From positions 90,341,549 through 90,405,548 of the forward strand of contig CM053274.1 of NCBI GenBank assembly GCA_028583415.1: a stretch of DNA of 64,000 nt, written 5' to 3'. Shown here piece after piece: positions 12,691-23,920 of the stretch. Below the pieces are notes generated by a model, which saw only the letters and a list, made by a program, of their open reading frames with translations, was not told the origin of the DNA and ran no database searches. Position 1 is the first letter of the stretch; each line of letters starts with the position of its first letter. The stretch is from Protea cynaroides (taxonomy: Eukaryota > Streptophyta > Magnoliopsida > Proteales > Proteaceae). The position numbers were made by a program, and so were the translations under genes.

Positions 12691-13965
12691 TGCTCTCTAT
12701 GATGTGTACTACTGTACTTAGCTTAGAATCTTTTCAAGATCTTTATAAAGAGGATGAATACTTCTCTAAACTCCTCTCAGATGCGAAAGACAATGTCCTT
12801 GCTGATTTTACTCTTTGTGATGGTTTCCTATTAAAAGGAAATCGCTTGTACATTCCAGGTTGCTCCCTACGACAAAAGGTGATTGAGGAGATACATAACA
12901 GCGGACACTTTGGGAGAGACAAGACATTAAACTTAGTTACAACTAAGTACTTTTTGACCCCACCTCAAGAGAGATGTGCACCGTTATGTGATGAAGTATC
13001 GAAAGTGCCAAGTAGGAAAGGGACAAAACACCAATGCATGCCTCTACCAAGCCTTGCCCATACTACAAGCTCCTTGGGAAGACATATCTATGGACTTTGT
13101 CCTTGGAGTATTTCACATACTTTGAGGTATGGATTTAATTTTTGTGGTGGTTGATAGATTCTCAAAGATGGCCCACTTTATTTTTTGTTGCAAAACAATG
13201 GATGCATCTAGTATCGTTGAACTTTTCTTTAAAGAAGCTTACAAATTACATGGTCTCCCTAAAACTATCACATTTAATTGAGATACAAAATTCCTTAGTC
13301 ATTTTTGGTGGCAACTTTGGAAAAGCATAAGCACCAAATTGCAATTTAGTATGGTGTTCCACCCTTAAACTGATGGTCAAACAGAAGTAGTCAATTGATC
13401 TTTGGGAAACTTGTTGCGGACCTTGATCGATGACAACCCCCGCTAATGGGAAAATCGATTATCTTTTAGTGAGTTTGTCTTTAATTATTCAGTGAACCAA
13501 ACCACTGGTTATAGTCCCTTTGTCATTGTCTATGGGAGACAACCTAAGTCGGCACTTGACCTCTCACTCATTCCATTTTCGGAAAAGTCCATTGACAAAG
13601 TTGATGATATTGTTTTCGAAATGAGACAAATCCATGAAAGTGTGCACCAAAAGGTTCAAGACAAGACAAAGCTCTGCAAGAAGGCCTTTGATAAGCGACA
13701 TTGTGAGTTAATCTATAAACCCGGTGATTTTGTGTGGGCTTACTTGCCATTGGAAGGGCATCCCGTTGAAAGCTATAACAAGCTTAGTGATCGAAAGATT
13801 GGACCTCTTGAAGTTATTGCATGCATCAATCCTAATGCATATCAGCTTAAGCTTCCACCCCATATGAAGATTCATGATGTTTTCAATGTGTGCTATTTAA
13901 CACCATTTAGGAGCTATTCTTTCTACAAAGAAGACTTGAATTTTGAGACGAATTCTTTCTCATAA
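12690..13965 (+). pseudogene. Gypsy D integrase
   Basis: The N-terminal zinc-binding part (EEIHNSGHFGRDKT, about 12885) is followed by core motifs around DRFSKMAHF (13150) and QTTGYSPFVIVYGRQP (13490), and a C-terminal segment ending PHMKIHDVFNVCYLTPF. Several in-frame stops lie in the core. A purine-rich stretch at 13963-13971 is the polypurine tract before the 3' LTR. Confidence 0.85.
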
Positions 13966-13971
13966 GAGGAA

Positions 13972-14775
13972 TAATACAGTCCAATTACGGAGATCTGCTC
14001 GCATCAAGGCCCAAGCCCACAAAGTTGATTTGACCCAAGACCAAGGTATGAACCAAGTTATAAAAGAACCAATGAATCTGGCACTAGCCCCTTGAAATCA
14101 GCCCCTTTTTGGTAACCTTTCAAGTCCCTAGTAGAGAGTGAGTTGGCATTTTCTATTTAATGTTGCTAGCGTCTTCTCTACATTGGACCTTGCATCAAGA
14201 CATTGAACCTTGCATCAAGATATTGGAACTTGTATCAAGACTTTGGAGCTTGCATCAATAATCATTGGAGTAACCCCTTGCATTGGAAGAGTCCATTATT
14301 AAGTCTAACATTTATTGTTTTCGATTTTATATTTTCAGCCCTTGGATTTAAAGGTATGATTGTCTTTTCATTTTCTCTATTATGCCTATAAAAGGCCACT
14401 AAAGTTAGCTTTTAAGGCAGACAATTGGTAGTGATTCTTATGACTGAAATTTACCTAAGTGTAGTGTAATGTTTGAACTTATAGAAGAGTTCTCCCTTGA
14501 AACCTTGAAGAAGTTTCAATCCATTTTAGAAGAATTTAAATTTTATTCTTCACCTACATCCTAGAAGAGTTGTAGGCCACCGTTGGAGTTTATTTACATC
14601 CTAGAAGATGTGTAAGTCGCCATACCTTCACTTTCATCAATTATTTCCTTTTTACCTAAAAAAAAATTCCAAAATTCATTTCTGCACTTTACCTCCCTTT
14701 TGGTTCCTTTGATTTTGTATAAATCCACTTTCGCGATCCATTATTTTTTTTATAAGCCGAAGTTGGCTTACATCA
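13972..14775 (+). repeat. 3' LTR of Gypsy D
   Basis: It matches 9399-10193 and ends CATCA, followed by GTTTC. Confidence 0.9.
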
Positions 14776-14780
14776 GTTTC

Positions 14781-14920
14781 CTCTTTTAATGTTATTAAAC
14801 CTTTGGGTTGTATCATGTGACTATAAATATTGAATGCATTGGACAGTCCATAAAATAAGTGTGACTCCCATAGTTACAAAATTCATTCTCTCTTCTCTCT
14901 CCCTTTTCTCTTTATTTATA
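14781..14920 (+). repeat. 3' LTR of Copia B, second part
   Basis: It continues the LTR exactly where 9398 stopped (compare 137-277) and includes TATAAATA at 14822-14829. It ends TTTATTTATA, then GATAG. Confidence 0.87.
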
Positions 14921-14949
14921 GATAGTATTTTTATTTTATTATGCTAACA

Positions 14950-15592
14950 CCCCCCTCAAACTGGAGCATGGGGAAATGTAAGAGCTTCAATTAGAAACAA
15001 TGTAGCAGCAAAAGCAATAGCAACAACAATTGTAGTAGCAGTAACAAAAGCAGCAGTAGTAGTAACAATATATAGGTCATTATGAACCAAGTAGTAGTAG
15101 TAGCACAATATAGGTCATTGTGAACCAAGTAGTAGTTGTCGGCATCACAAGCAAGTAGTAGAGGTCTTGTGGCAGTCGATGAGCAAATCAGTAGAGAAGC
15201 AGTGTAAGAGGCTAGTAGTAGGAGTTAAGATTGAACCTAACAGTTGGTTCAATAGCTTAGTTCTTTCGGCAACAAGCAGGGAACAGATCAGATTGAGATT
15301 GAATAGATCTGATCAGCTCTACTCGGCAGCAAGTAGAGACACCAATTGCAATCGGATTAGTTCTTCCAACAGCAAGTAGTGGCACCAACAAAGATCAATT
15401 CAGATTGACATTGAAGGTCTAATCTGCGCTAGAAGAGGAGGTCGACTGTAGCCGACAAAGTATAGCAGCAGTAGTAGGTAATATGGCAGCAGTAGGTATA
15501 ACATGAAAAGGTAGAAGCAGTAGAGGCAGCAATGGTGACTACATACCATGATGAAGAACTTTAGACGACTCTCAAAACATGATCCAATACCA
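14950..15592 (-). other. Non-coding interior of element A
   Basis: No reading frame resembles a retroelement protein. Sub-repeats are visible: ATATAGGTCATT plus GAACCAAGTAGTAG occurs twice (about 15070 and 15112), and CAGCAAGTAG/CAACAAGCAG units recur at 15270-15370. This is the structure expected of a TRIM/LARD-type passenger that relied on another element's enzymes. Confidence 0.6.
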
Positions 15593-15933
15593 GGTTACTA
15601 AACAAAAGGAATTAACAAAAACTAGTAAAGACAAAAATAGAGAGAACGAGAAGAAGAGCAAAAAGAAGAGAAGAATCAAAATAGTGTCTTGCTCCTCTCC
15701 CTGTAGCTTGTATTTAAAAAAATTGAATCCAACTACTAGATAGGATCTAAGACTCCACAAGTCAAAGACCCAGTTACAAACTAAAGATAAAGTGAACTCA
15801 AAATAAGAAAAAAAAAAACTAACAAGCCTAATTGGTAAAGGAAACTAATAGAGTGAACTACTAACTAACTAGGAGTCCACCAGTCCATACAATTAAGACT
15901 GACTGCTTTGACTTATAACGTTAGGATAGTATC

Positions 15934-18111
15934 TATAAGACCAGCACTACACGAACCTGGTCTAACCTACGTTTTCGTGTCATGACAGGTCTCCCAGTCA
16001 TAACCGGGCCTGAAAAGATGGTTGGATGATGAACCGCAAGTCCAGGTATGAAAAGATGTCGAAACAGACATAATAATAAGTTATCCAGTCTGACTGGTTG
16101 AGACATACCGGTCTCATGAATAGTCTGACTGATATGTCAGACCGGTCAGCCTATTCCCAGTGTTTTGATTTGGAAATGAACCCCAGCGGATCCCACCTTC
16201 CAAATCTCAGTAGTAGAGACCTTTCATACATAGAAAACCCTCCTAAAGAGATCACCTTCCCTTATATATGGATCTTTCTCTCCTTTAGATCTCTTTTGGA
16301 ACCTTACAAACCTTAGTGATTAAAAGAGAGATCCGAAGAGGAGCCGTGGAAGCAAGGAAGTTTGTAGAGAGCCATTAGAAGGAGAGCACCATCGTCCTGA
16401 GAACCTAAGGTGAGTACTCTACCTCTGAATAAGGGAGTAGGAGGGTTGGTTGGGAGTCAATACCATGACTTGTAGGTATTGATCCGAAACCCTCAACCAT
16501 CGAGAAACCCTAGGTTTGTTGGCGAAAACTTTTAAGCTAATGTTACAAGAATAAAAAGTAATGAACGAATGGACTATATGTAAAGACCTTGTTCAACCAT
16601 GAATGTTCTAGGAGAAACCCTATTAAAGACAAGTTCAGAGATCGACTGAAGAATAGGTCAAGATGGGCTCACGGACTCTGTCTGGTCGGAGTACCGGTGG
16701 CACCTAAGTCCGATTGGTATTGCAATTGGTATCATTCGGGAGGTCCGTTAGACCTGTCCGGTTAGACATACCGGTTTGACTATCTGCACAATATGGTGCA
16801 ATCGGGATGTGTAGTTTTGGAGAGTTTTCAGTCCAAACTTGGTTCTGACCAATCTGGACCCTATGAACCTAATTCTAATCAATCCCTAATGCTATCTAGG
16901 ATGTGCGGACAGTGAGGTTGGACTCTTTGACATAGAGAGGACTTTCTATTAAGCATTAGGAAAGGAAACCAGACCCAAACTAAATAATTAATAACAGTAA
17001 ACTGTTGCTATCTGTTTCTGTTGCGTGATATGTGTGCATTTAACATGTCATTCTTATTTATGTTATTAACTGTTCATGCATATTATTTATGTTAGGTTGT
17101 ACTTGTTAGACATGTGATTCTTTTCGTTGGTGTGTGGAATGGGAAGGGCTTGGAATCTTGGATCATTCCTCACACTAATACCTTTTTGTATCCCCCCTGT
17201 CTTAGCATGCTTGGTACAGGTAGGGTATCAGGGGCTCATACGCAGTACTGTGGCTTGCTACCTGACCGTCAGACTCTAGTCCTATCTCTATTCCTTAAGG
17301 AGTATTGGGATAGGGCCTTGGATACTGTGATGACATGTAGGATTGATTAGGGACGGAACCATTTGCTAGCCTCACCAATAGGGGTGTAGGTATTGGTATG
17401 GGGTAGAGTATCAGGGGGAGGACGCGGTAGTGTGGATTATTGCCTGACCGTCAAACTCTAGCTCTATCTCTATTCTAGAGTGAGTTATATAGGGTGATAA
17501 CAGTAGTGTGGATCATAGCCTAACTGTTAGGTATGCTCACACTCTCGTGCATGGAGGTTGGTGGCAGTCATCCTTACCATAGCACTTTGCAAGTTATACC
17601 AGACCCAATGTTGAATGTTATTCATGCATTTTTGTGTGTTGCATTGTTTGATTTCCTTACTGAGTTAAGTTATGAGCTTACCCTTTTTATATATATATTT
17701 TTCAGATGTTGACACAGGTTACACTGTGGAGGATTACGTGGATGTTCCAGTGTACGGTGGTGTTGCAGCTTTGGACGTGCAACCAGGGGGCAACGAGCAT
17801 GATGCTTCATGCAAATGCCACTTCTGCGTGTATCTCTGGGATTTCCTTTGGTTTATTTTATTTCAGTTGACTATGAACAATGAAACTAATTATAGATTAT
17901 GTTTTAATATTTGAATAATTGGATAATTTATTTTAAGTACCAATAGTTACGTACTTCATTTATAAGTCTTCCACTGTATTTACTATATTTTGATTGTGTT
18001 TAGTATGCATTGGTTTGTGTGTTGACATGATCTATTGAGATCCTGGTGTGAACCGTTGGTTCAGTAGCAGTTCACTCACACTTTTGGTTCAGCCATAATT
18101 GGGGTGTGACA
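15934..18111 (+). mobile_element. Solo LTR (about 2.2 kb, Tekay/Del-like Gypsy)
   Basis: The target duplication GTATC is present at 15929-15933 and 18112-18116. The right end GGGTGTGACA is the classic end of Tekay/Del-type Gypsy LTRs; the left end is TATAAGACC, with the TG start apparently mutated to TA. No primer site, gag or pol is present, so this is a solo LTR left by LTR-LTR recombination. Orientation is inferred from a TATATATG box at 16264 and the GGGTGTGACA end, and is less certain than the boundaries. Confidence 0.72.
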
Positions 18112-18134
18112 GTATCTTTATTTTATTACGCTAA

Positions 18135-18376
18135 CATTAATAATTCTTGCTTTAATTTAACAAAAACAGATCTGGGCACTAGTAGTCCACAATTTTGACA
18201 AAAGAAAAGAAACCTGCTGCATAGCAAGCAAGCTCTCCAATGGAGGAACCTTAAGATTGATCAAGGTCAGGGACTGGTGTTTGATCTAGTTAGACACCTT
18301 GTAGTGGGAAGCCCAGGTGGATCATTACTTTCATACATCCTATCGGTTGATGGTCTCCAATCTTTTAAGAGATTCA
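18135..18376. other. Unassigned sequence between element A and the direct repeat
   Basis: I see no coding signal or recognisable repeat here. It lies immediately outside the right LTR of element A (first bases TTAAT, one half of a possible target duplication whose partner would lie left of the window). Confidence 0.4.
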
Positions 18377-18728
18377 ACATTAATCTATTACTAGTAAATG
18401 AGGTTTTCTGGTCTTGTTCAATCCTTTTTGCCTGAGATTTTCTTGTGAAACTTTTCTCCCAAGATTGGTCCAAGATTGGTTAATTCAGATTCGATCCACC
18501 ATTGGATTAGCCCCAAATTACAATCGAGTTTCCCATTCACCTAGGAGGGAACTTGATCCCAATATTTGGTCCTTCTAACCAGCTGATAGTGATTTACTGA
18601 GGATTTTCCTATTCAGTTCAAAAATCACATATTGCAATCTGTGTCTTGAGCCCTGGAATTTTTTATAGGTTCTCTGAATAAGGTCTTGTTTTTGGGGCTG
18701 ATTGGCCTTTCATTCCAGTTCTACATTA
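18377..18728 (+). repeat. Left copy of a 350-base direct repeat flanking Gypsy G
   Basis: It aligns over its length with 25181-25519 (start ACATTAATCTA, end CTACATTA). The two copies flank a Gypsy RT fragment in the same orientation, so they may be worn LTRs of an internally deleted element. TG/CA ends, primer site and polypurine tract are not visible. Confidence 0.6.
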
Positions 18729-18754
18729 AAAAAGCCTTGCTTTCTGATTTGTTG

Positions 18755-19499
18755 ATTTAGTGCCTGATGAGTTTCCAAATGAGTTACCTCCTTTGCAAGA
18801 TTTACAACATGCCATTCATTTGGTTCCCAAGTCAGTGTTACCAAACCTTCCAGCATATTGTATCAGTCCTAAGGAACATAATGAGAAAACAAGTTAGTGA
18901 GCTACTACATAAAGAATTTATCATGGAGAGCATAGTTGTCAAGGCGCCAAGGCGAACTAAGCCGTTAGAGGCTTGACGAGGTGCCTAGGCGATCAAGGTG
19001 CCCAATTTTCCACTGTGTCACAAGGGTGCCAGGGGGCCTAGGCACCTAGGCAACGCTTTGACTACTATGATTGAGAGCCTTAGCCTATGTGCCATACCAG
19101 CTTTCAACAAAATCATCATCAACTATTGGTTTCCCATACCACGGTTTGACGACATGTTAAATATGTTATTCGGAGCTACCGTCTTTTATAAATTGGACCA
19201 TCGGAGCGGATACCATTAGATTCATCTTCATCTAGGAGATGAATGGAAGACTGCAATAAAGACCAAGTATAGCCTATATGAGTGGATCCAAATGTCATGC
19301 CTTTTGGTCTACCCAATGCACCTAGTACTTTTATGCGAGTTATAACTTAGGTACTTTGTCCTTTTCTTGGTCGCTTTTTGGTCTTTTACTTTGACGACAT
19401 CTAAAATTTCAGCAAGCATTTAGATAACCATATCGATCACCTTAAGGAAGTCTTGAGAGTGCTCCGCACTGAGAATTTGTATTTCAGTATCAAGAAAAA
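18755..19499 (+). pseudogene. Gypsy G reverse transcriptase, 5' part
   Basis: Encoded pieces NELPPLQDLQHAIHLVP and LPNLPAY (18775-18860) are the RT approach region of Ty3/Gypsy. After the MITE the frame gives RFDDMLNMLFGATVFYKLD, then SGYH at 19210. A frame change leads to TLTTSKISAS-like text around 19390, where YFDD would sit (YFDDI encoded as tactttgacgacat in another frame). Copia F cuts it at about 19500. Confidence 0.75.
18932..19069. mobile_element. Mutator-like MITE (138 bases) inside Gypsy G RT
   Basis: Terminal inverted repeats ATAGTTGTCAAGGCG and its imperfect complement (...GCTTTGACTACTATG) bound a sequence rich in GGCGCC/CCTAGGC palindromes. A 9-base target duplication flanks it: ATGGAGAGC (18923-18931) and ATTGAGAGC (19070-19078), one mismatch. 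Removing it restores the Gypsy coding context. Nine-base duplications are typical of Mutator-like elements. Confidence 0.72.
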
Positions 19500-19764
19500 T
19501 ACAAGAGAATTGGAATAATGGTTCGACTTGCCTAAAATGACAGAAATCATACTACATTTATAAAGTAAAATTATTTACATGAAAGGAAATAAAGAAAAGT
19601 AAAAGAAAAAACACAAAAGGAAAGTAGGTGAGGTAGGTGAGGAATGAGTTAGCACTCCCACATACATTGAACTTAGACATTACAACACATACATCGAACC
19701 TAGACATTACAATATGGTACATCGAACCTAGACATTACAATATGATATAAACTACCCTTTCACA
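19500..19764 (-). repeat. 3' LTR of Copia F, with internal tandem repeats
   Basis: It matches 24218-24462. It contains about three copies of a 27-base unit with core CATCGAACCTAGACATTACA (19665-19745); the other LTR has fewer, so the copy number changed after insertion or during reverse transcription. Confidence 0.83.
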
Positions 19765-19769
19765 CCCCC

Positions 19770-21260
19770 TTCAACTCATGAGGAGGCAGTAGAGATCAGC
19801 ATGAGTTTACCAAGAAGAAACTAAAAGTGAGCAGCGGGATGAGCCTTGGTGAAGAAATCGGCCAATTGAAGAGGAGGCAACAAAGGGTAAGCTAATAGAG
19901 CCAGTCTGAAGATGATGACAGACGAAATGGCAGTCATTCTCAATGTGTTTCATCCGCTCATGAAAAACTGAATTATGAGCTATCTGGATAGCACTCTTGT
20001 TAACACAAACAACTGTGTAGGAGAGGATTAAGGAACATCCAAACTAGATCAAGGCCAACGAATTCAAACAATTTCAGCAATGGCGTAAGCATAGCCCGAT
20101 ATTCAGCTTCAGCAGAGGAACGAGCAATAACACTCTGTTTCTTGCTTCTCTAAGAAATTAAGGAATCACCCAAGAACAAACAAAGGTCAGAGGTTGATTT
20201 TCAATCATTGACATCACCAGCCCAGTCAGAATAAGCATATGCATGGAGATCCAAGGAGGAGGTGGAAGAGAGTAGTAAGCCATGAAAAAGAGTGCCACAA
20301 ATATATCAAAAAATACGAAAGGATATATCAAAAAACGCAAAGGAGAGCAGCCCAATGAGTAGTCCAAGGTGCAGAAACAAACTGACTAACCACATAAACA
20401 ACGAAGGCAATATCCAGATGAGTCATTGTGAGATAGACCAAGCAACCAACCAGCTCTCAGTAAAGAGTAGGATTGTCTAAAGGGGTACCATAAGAGGCAT
20501 AAACTTCACATTTAACTCAATCGGGGTAGCTGCAACACGATCATCAGACAACCGAGCATGATGAAGAATATCCGAGGCATATTTATTAGATTGTGAGAGG
20601 ATAAAACCCTTAGGAGAGGAAGCAACCTTAATGCCCAAAAATAATGGAGAGAGCCCAAGTCCTTCATGGAATTCACTCAAGAGATGCTATTTGACTTCAT
20701 CATACCATAATGATCAGCACCAATAATAATCATATCATTAACATATAAGAGTAGCACAATAGGTTCAGCAGTAGATGATTGAATAAATAAAGCAAGATCA
20801 TGAGTGCTGGAGGAGAAGCCAATACAAGAGAGAGTTGAGTAAAATCGTTTAAACCATGCTCCAGGGCTTGTTAAGACCATAAAGAGCACAGTGCAAATGA
20901 CAAACATGACCAAAAGGATGAGTGAGACCAGGAGGAGAGCACATATAAACCTTTTCAGCCAAATGCCCATGAAGGAAGCATTCTTGACATTCATTATGAA
21001 GAGAGGCCACTGACGGACTGCATAACAGAAATCAAGGTTCAAACAGTGGTCATTTTAGCAATTGGGCAAAGGTCTCCTTATAATCAAAACCATACTACTA
21101 GGAGAATCCTTTTGCAACTAGACACGCTTTGTAGCCCTCAAGAGAACCATCAGAATTGGTTTTGATTTTAGGTAAACCAACTTGCAGTTAATGATGGTTT
21201 TGTTAGCGGGCATCCGAATCAGATCCCAAGTACCAGTATGATGAAGAGCAGATAACTCAT
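19770..21260 (-). pseudogene. Copia F reverse transcriptase and RNase H
   Basis: The minus strand shows DELSALHHTGTWDLI (about 21235), GFSSSTHDLALF and the catalytic site as YVND at 20734-20745, where Copia RTs have YVDD. RNase H remnants follow towards 19800. One of the two catalytic aspartates is therefore lost in addition to frameshifts. Neighbouring sequence is clearly homologous to Copia C RT. Confidence 0.82.
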
Positions 21261-21479
21261 CTTGAAAATTTATAAGACTGAGGTTCAGAGAAAGAGTGAA
21301 TAGATGCAAGAAAGGAACGATAAGAAGGATAAAAACAAGTAGTCGATAAGCTAAGATGATTAGGAGCAATGCGAGTGCAAGAAGGATACCTTTGTTTAGG
21401 TGTAGCAGTTTTTGCCGGCACATGAGGTGGGTGGGAAGGTGGTGCCTCAGAGCTAGAGAGCACATCCGACCTGCAAGAG

Positions 21480-22480
21480 GAAAAATGAGCCATAAGAGAT
21501 GGGAGAACAGAGTCAGTATTAGGAAGGAATGTCAATAGTGGGTGAGAACTTTTCAGAAGGCATAGACTCTAGAAAGGGGTTAACGGGAACAAGATCCTCC
21601 TAAGAAACAGGAGCAACACGAGCAAAAAAAGCATAATAAGGTATGCGTTTAAGAAAAACAACATGACGAAACACATATAGTTTATGAAACACAGGATCAT
21701 AGCAATGGTTTCCCTTTTAATAAATGCCATATACTAAGAACACACATAAAACAGATCAGACAGTCAATTTGTTGTCATCACGTTTGGGCAATAAAACAAA
21801 GCAAGCAGAGCTAAATACACAAAGTAATGAGTAATTAGGCACGCAACCAAATAATTTCTCATAAGGAGAAATACTAGACAAAAGAGGTGTGGGCATATGA
21901 TTGATGAGAAATAGAGTAGTAAGAGCAGCTTCACCCAAAAAAAATAGTGGAAACAGAAGATGACAACAAAAGAGCATGAGTGGTTTCAATTATGTAACTA
22001 TGTTTCGGTTCTGCAACACTATTTGTTGTAGTGTTTTAGAGCAAGAGGTTTGATGTATAGTACAATAAGAAGCAAAAAAAATTTTAAATTCCCCTAAAAG
22101 GTATTCCCCCCCAAAGAGGATGGTGGAAAACTACGTGTGAACCGTAGCATGAAATTTGTGATAAATAGAGAAGAAATCAGATTTATGAGACATAAGAAAT
22201 AGCCAACAATACCGACTATAATCATCCACAAAAGAAACATAGTAAACAAAGCCAACTTTAATAGGAACCCTAGCTGGCCCCCAAATGTCAGTATGAATAA
22301 GAGAAAAGAAGGAGATGATAAAGTAGTATTGTTACCAAAAGACAAAACTGACATCTTAGCAAGTTTACATCTACTACAAGATGACACATTATTACCATGT
22401 AAAGAAATGGTACCCAAATGACCATTAGAAATTAATTATTTTAAATTATTACCAGACATGTGGCCTAGCTTGAAAGCCAT
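21480..22480 (-). pseudogene. Copia F integrase
   Basis: The minus strand encodes the CSRCKLAKMS zinc-binding pair (about 22370), an HTDIWGP-like region broken by a frameshift, and NHMPTPLLSSISPYEKLFG near 21880. It is parallel to the Copia C integrase but more decayed. Confidence 0.75.
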
Positions 22481-23059
22481 AAATAAAAAGGAGAGGAGCT
22501 AGAGTTTAAACGAAAAGAAGACATAGCAGAGGACGAGGAAGCAGGAATATGTAAACTTTTTAAAACATAAAGATTTCCTACTCATGAACTTTTTTTACAC
22601 CAATTTTGCAACTCTATGCCTAGTCCTAATTAGCTTCTGTGACGTCCAATCCTGTACAATACAACAAGAAGAAGAAAAAAAAATCATATCCAAAGTTAGC
22701 CAGTTGGCTAATGGAAAGCAAACCAAGAGATAACTGAGGGACATAGAAAACATCGGGCAAAGATAAAGCAGAGGTGGAGGGAAGAATAGAATCAATAGAC
22801 TCAACAAGAATACTTATAGGAGATGACAGCGAGTGGCAATTACTTAGAAAAGAAATATTAGGAGTCATATGATGAGAAGAACCAGAATAAAAAATCCAAT
22901 AACTAGAGGTTAGGCTATAATTGAGGGACCCAATCAAACCTGAGTGAATAGTTATGGTAGAAACATGCGTCTAATCTGAAGATGAAGAAGGTAAAATAGA
23001 GTGCAACTGCTCAATCATAGACTGAACCACAGATGCAGAGATGATCACCTAATGCCGCT

Positions 23060-23920
23060 AGAGATGATGCTGGAGTTATAAGTGTTGTGGGATTCGGTGG
23101 AAATTATTGATAACCATGATAGGATGATCCTTTAAACTATTAAATTTGAGTAGGGTAACGACCCTTTTAAAGTTTGGGACAGCCAGATTTCTAATGCTTC
23201 TTTTGAGGAAAAAAATTACATTCATCAATTCCAACCCTAGATTTGCATACCTGAACAAGATGTCCCATAGGAGTAGGGAGTAAAGGAGTAGAGGATGTAG
23301 CAAAGATAGATGGCTGTGAAGAACTGGAGTGAGTAACCTTAAATTGAGTTTCTTCTGTGATAAGCTCATGCATTGCAATAAAGGAGTCCGATGTATAATG
23401 GATCCTCCGAGACGATAAGAAAATGAACCAATCGTTGTCTCTCCCTGTATCCAGGATAGCTCTCAAAAGATTGAAAATCCTACAGTTCCATAAGTGCTAA
23501 ATGATCCCAATAATTTGTCATCTGGTTGTAAAACTCTTAAATGGACTTAGCATCCTGCTTTACACTCCGTATCTCCGATTCCAATTGATATTGCTTAGCA
23601 AAGTTAGATTCTAGATACATTTAACTGAGATAAGTCCAAACATCCTTTGCAGTCTTATAAGTAGAGCAGTTCATTCCAATACTAGGTTCAAAAGTGTTAT
23701 GAATCTAGGTTAAAACCTAAGCATTTTCCATCTCCCATTTTCCTATGGATGTTGCATAAGTCTCTTCCTTGGGATTAGTTGGTTTGACTGTTGCACCAGT
23801 CACATAACCCAATTTACCCTTGCCAAGTAAAAAAAATTTCATCATGAATGACCAATAGGAATAGTTGCTACCATTCAATCTGATGCTAATGGTCTAATTT
23901 TTCTTATCAATAGTGTACAT
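23060..23920 (-). pseudogene. Copia F gag
   Basis: The ATG at 23918-23920 opens a frame with ISIRLNGSNYSYW, then GKWEMENA and FYNQMTNYWDHL segments. The zinc knuckle near 23220 has lost its second cysteine (ECNFF where Copia C has ECSFC). Several stops. The similarity to Copia C gag is strong. Confidence 0.78.

Larger units (their letters stand above)
9399..14775 (+). mobile_element. Gypsy D: Ty3/Gypsy element inserted in the Copia B 3' LTR
   Basis: LTRs of 795 (9399-10193) and 804 bases (13972-14775) begin TGATGCAAT/TAATACAGT and end CATAA/CATCA. The target duplication GTTTC is perfect (9394-9398, 14776-14780). The interior reads gag, protease, RT, RNase H, integrase, the Ty3/Gypsy order. 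The first part of RT is deleted and several stops are present, so it cannot replicate itself. No chromodomain is seen after integrase. Confidence 0.93.
1..14920 (+). mobile_element. Copia B: degenerate Ty1/Copia LTR retrotransposon, host of two nested elements
   Basis: The LTR reads TGTTAGACAT at its start (9189) and ends in a TTTATTTACA-type end (277; 14920 with C to T). A tRNA-Met primer site follows the 5' LTR and a purine tract precedes the 3' LTR. The internal order gag, integrase, RT end, RNase H on the plus strand is that of Ty1/Copia. It is interrupted by Copia C in gag (1187-6344) and by Gypsy D in the 3' LTR (9399-14775). The first part of the 5' LTR lies outside the window. The downstream flank is GATAG, and the same bases occur at the matching position of element A's other LTR, so GATAG is probably the target duplication. 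All reading frames are broken; the central RT with its catalytic motif is deleted. Confidence 0.88.
14921..18134 (-). mobile_element. Element A: short non-autonomous LTR element, oldest layer of the nest
   Basis: A 29-base LTR end (14921-14949, ...ATTATGCTAACA) is nearly identical to 18117-18134 plus the bases before the solo LTR (15924-15933). Inside the left LTR end lies a polypurine complement (CCCCCCTCAAACT, 14950). A degenerate primer site complement (GATCCAATACCA, 15581-15592) precedes the right LTR (15593-15933 plus 18117-18134, about 360 bases). The 630-base interior has no coding capacity and is full of AGCAGTAGTAG-like triplets. Both LTRs were hit: the left by Copia B, the right by a solo LTR. 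Confidence 0.7.

Noticed and set aside
17114..17350. 78-codon frame in the 2.2 kb solo LTR
   Set aside because: No homology recognised and it sits inside a non-coding LTR.
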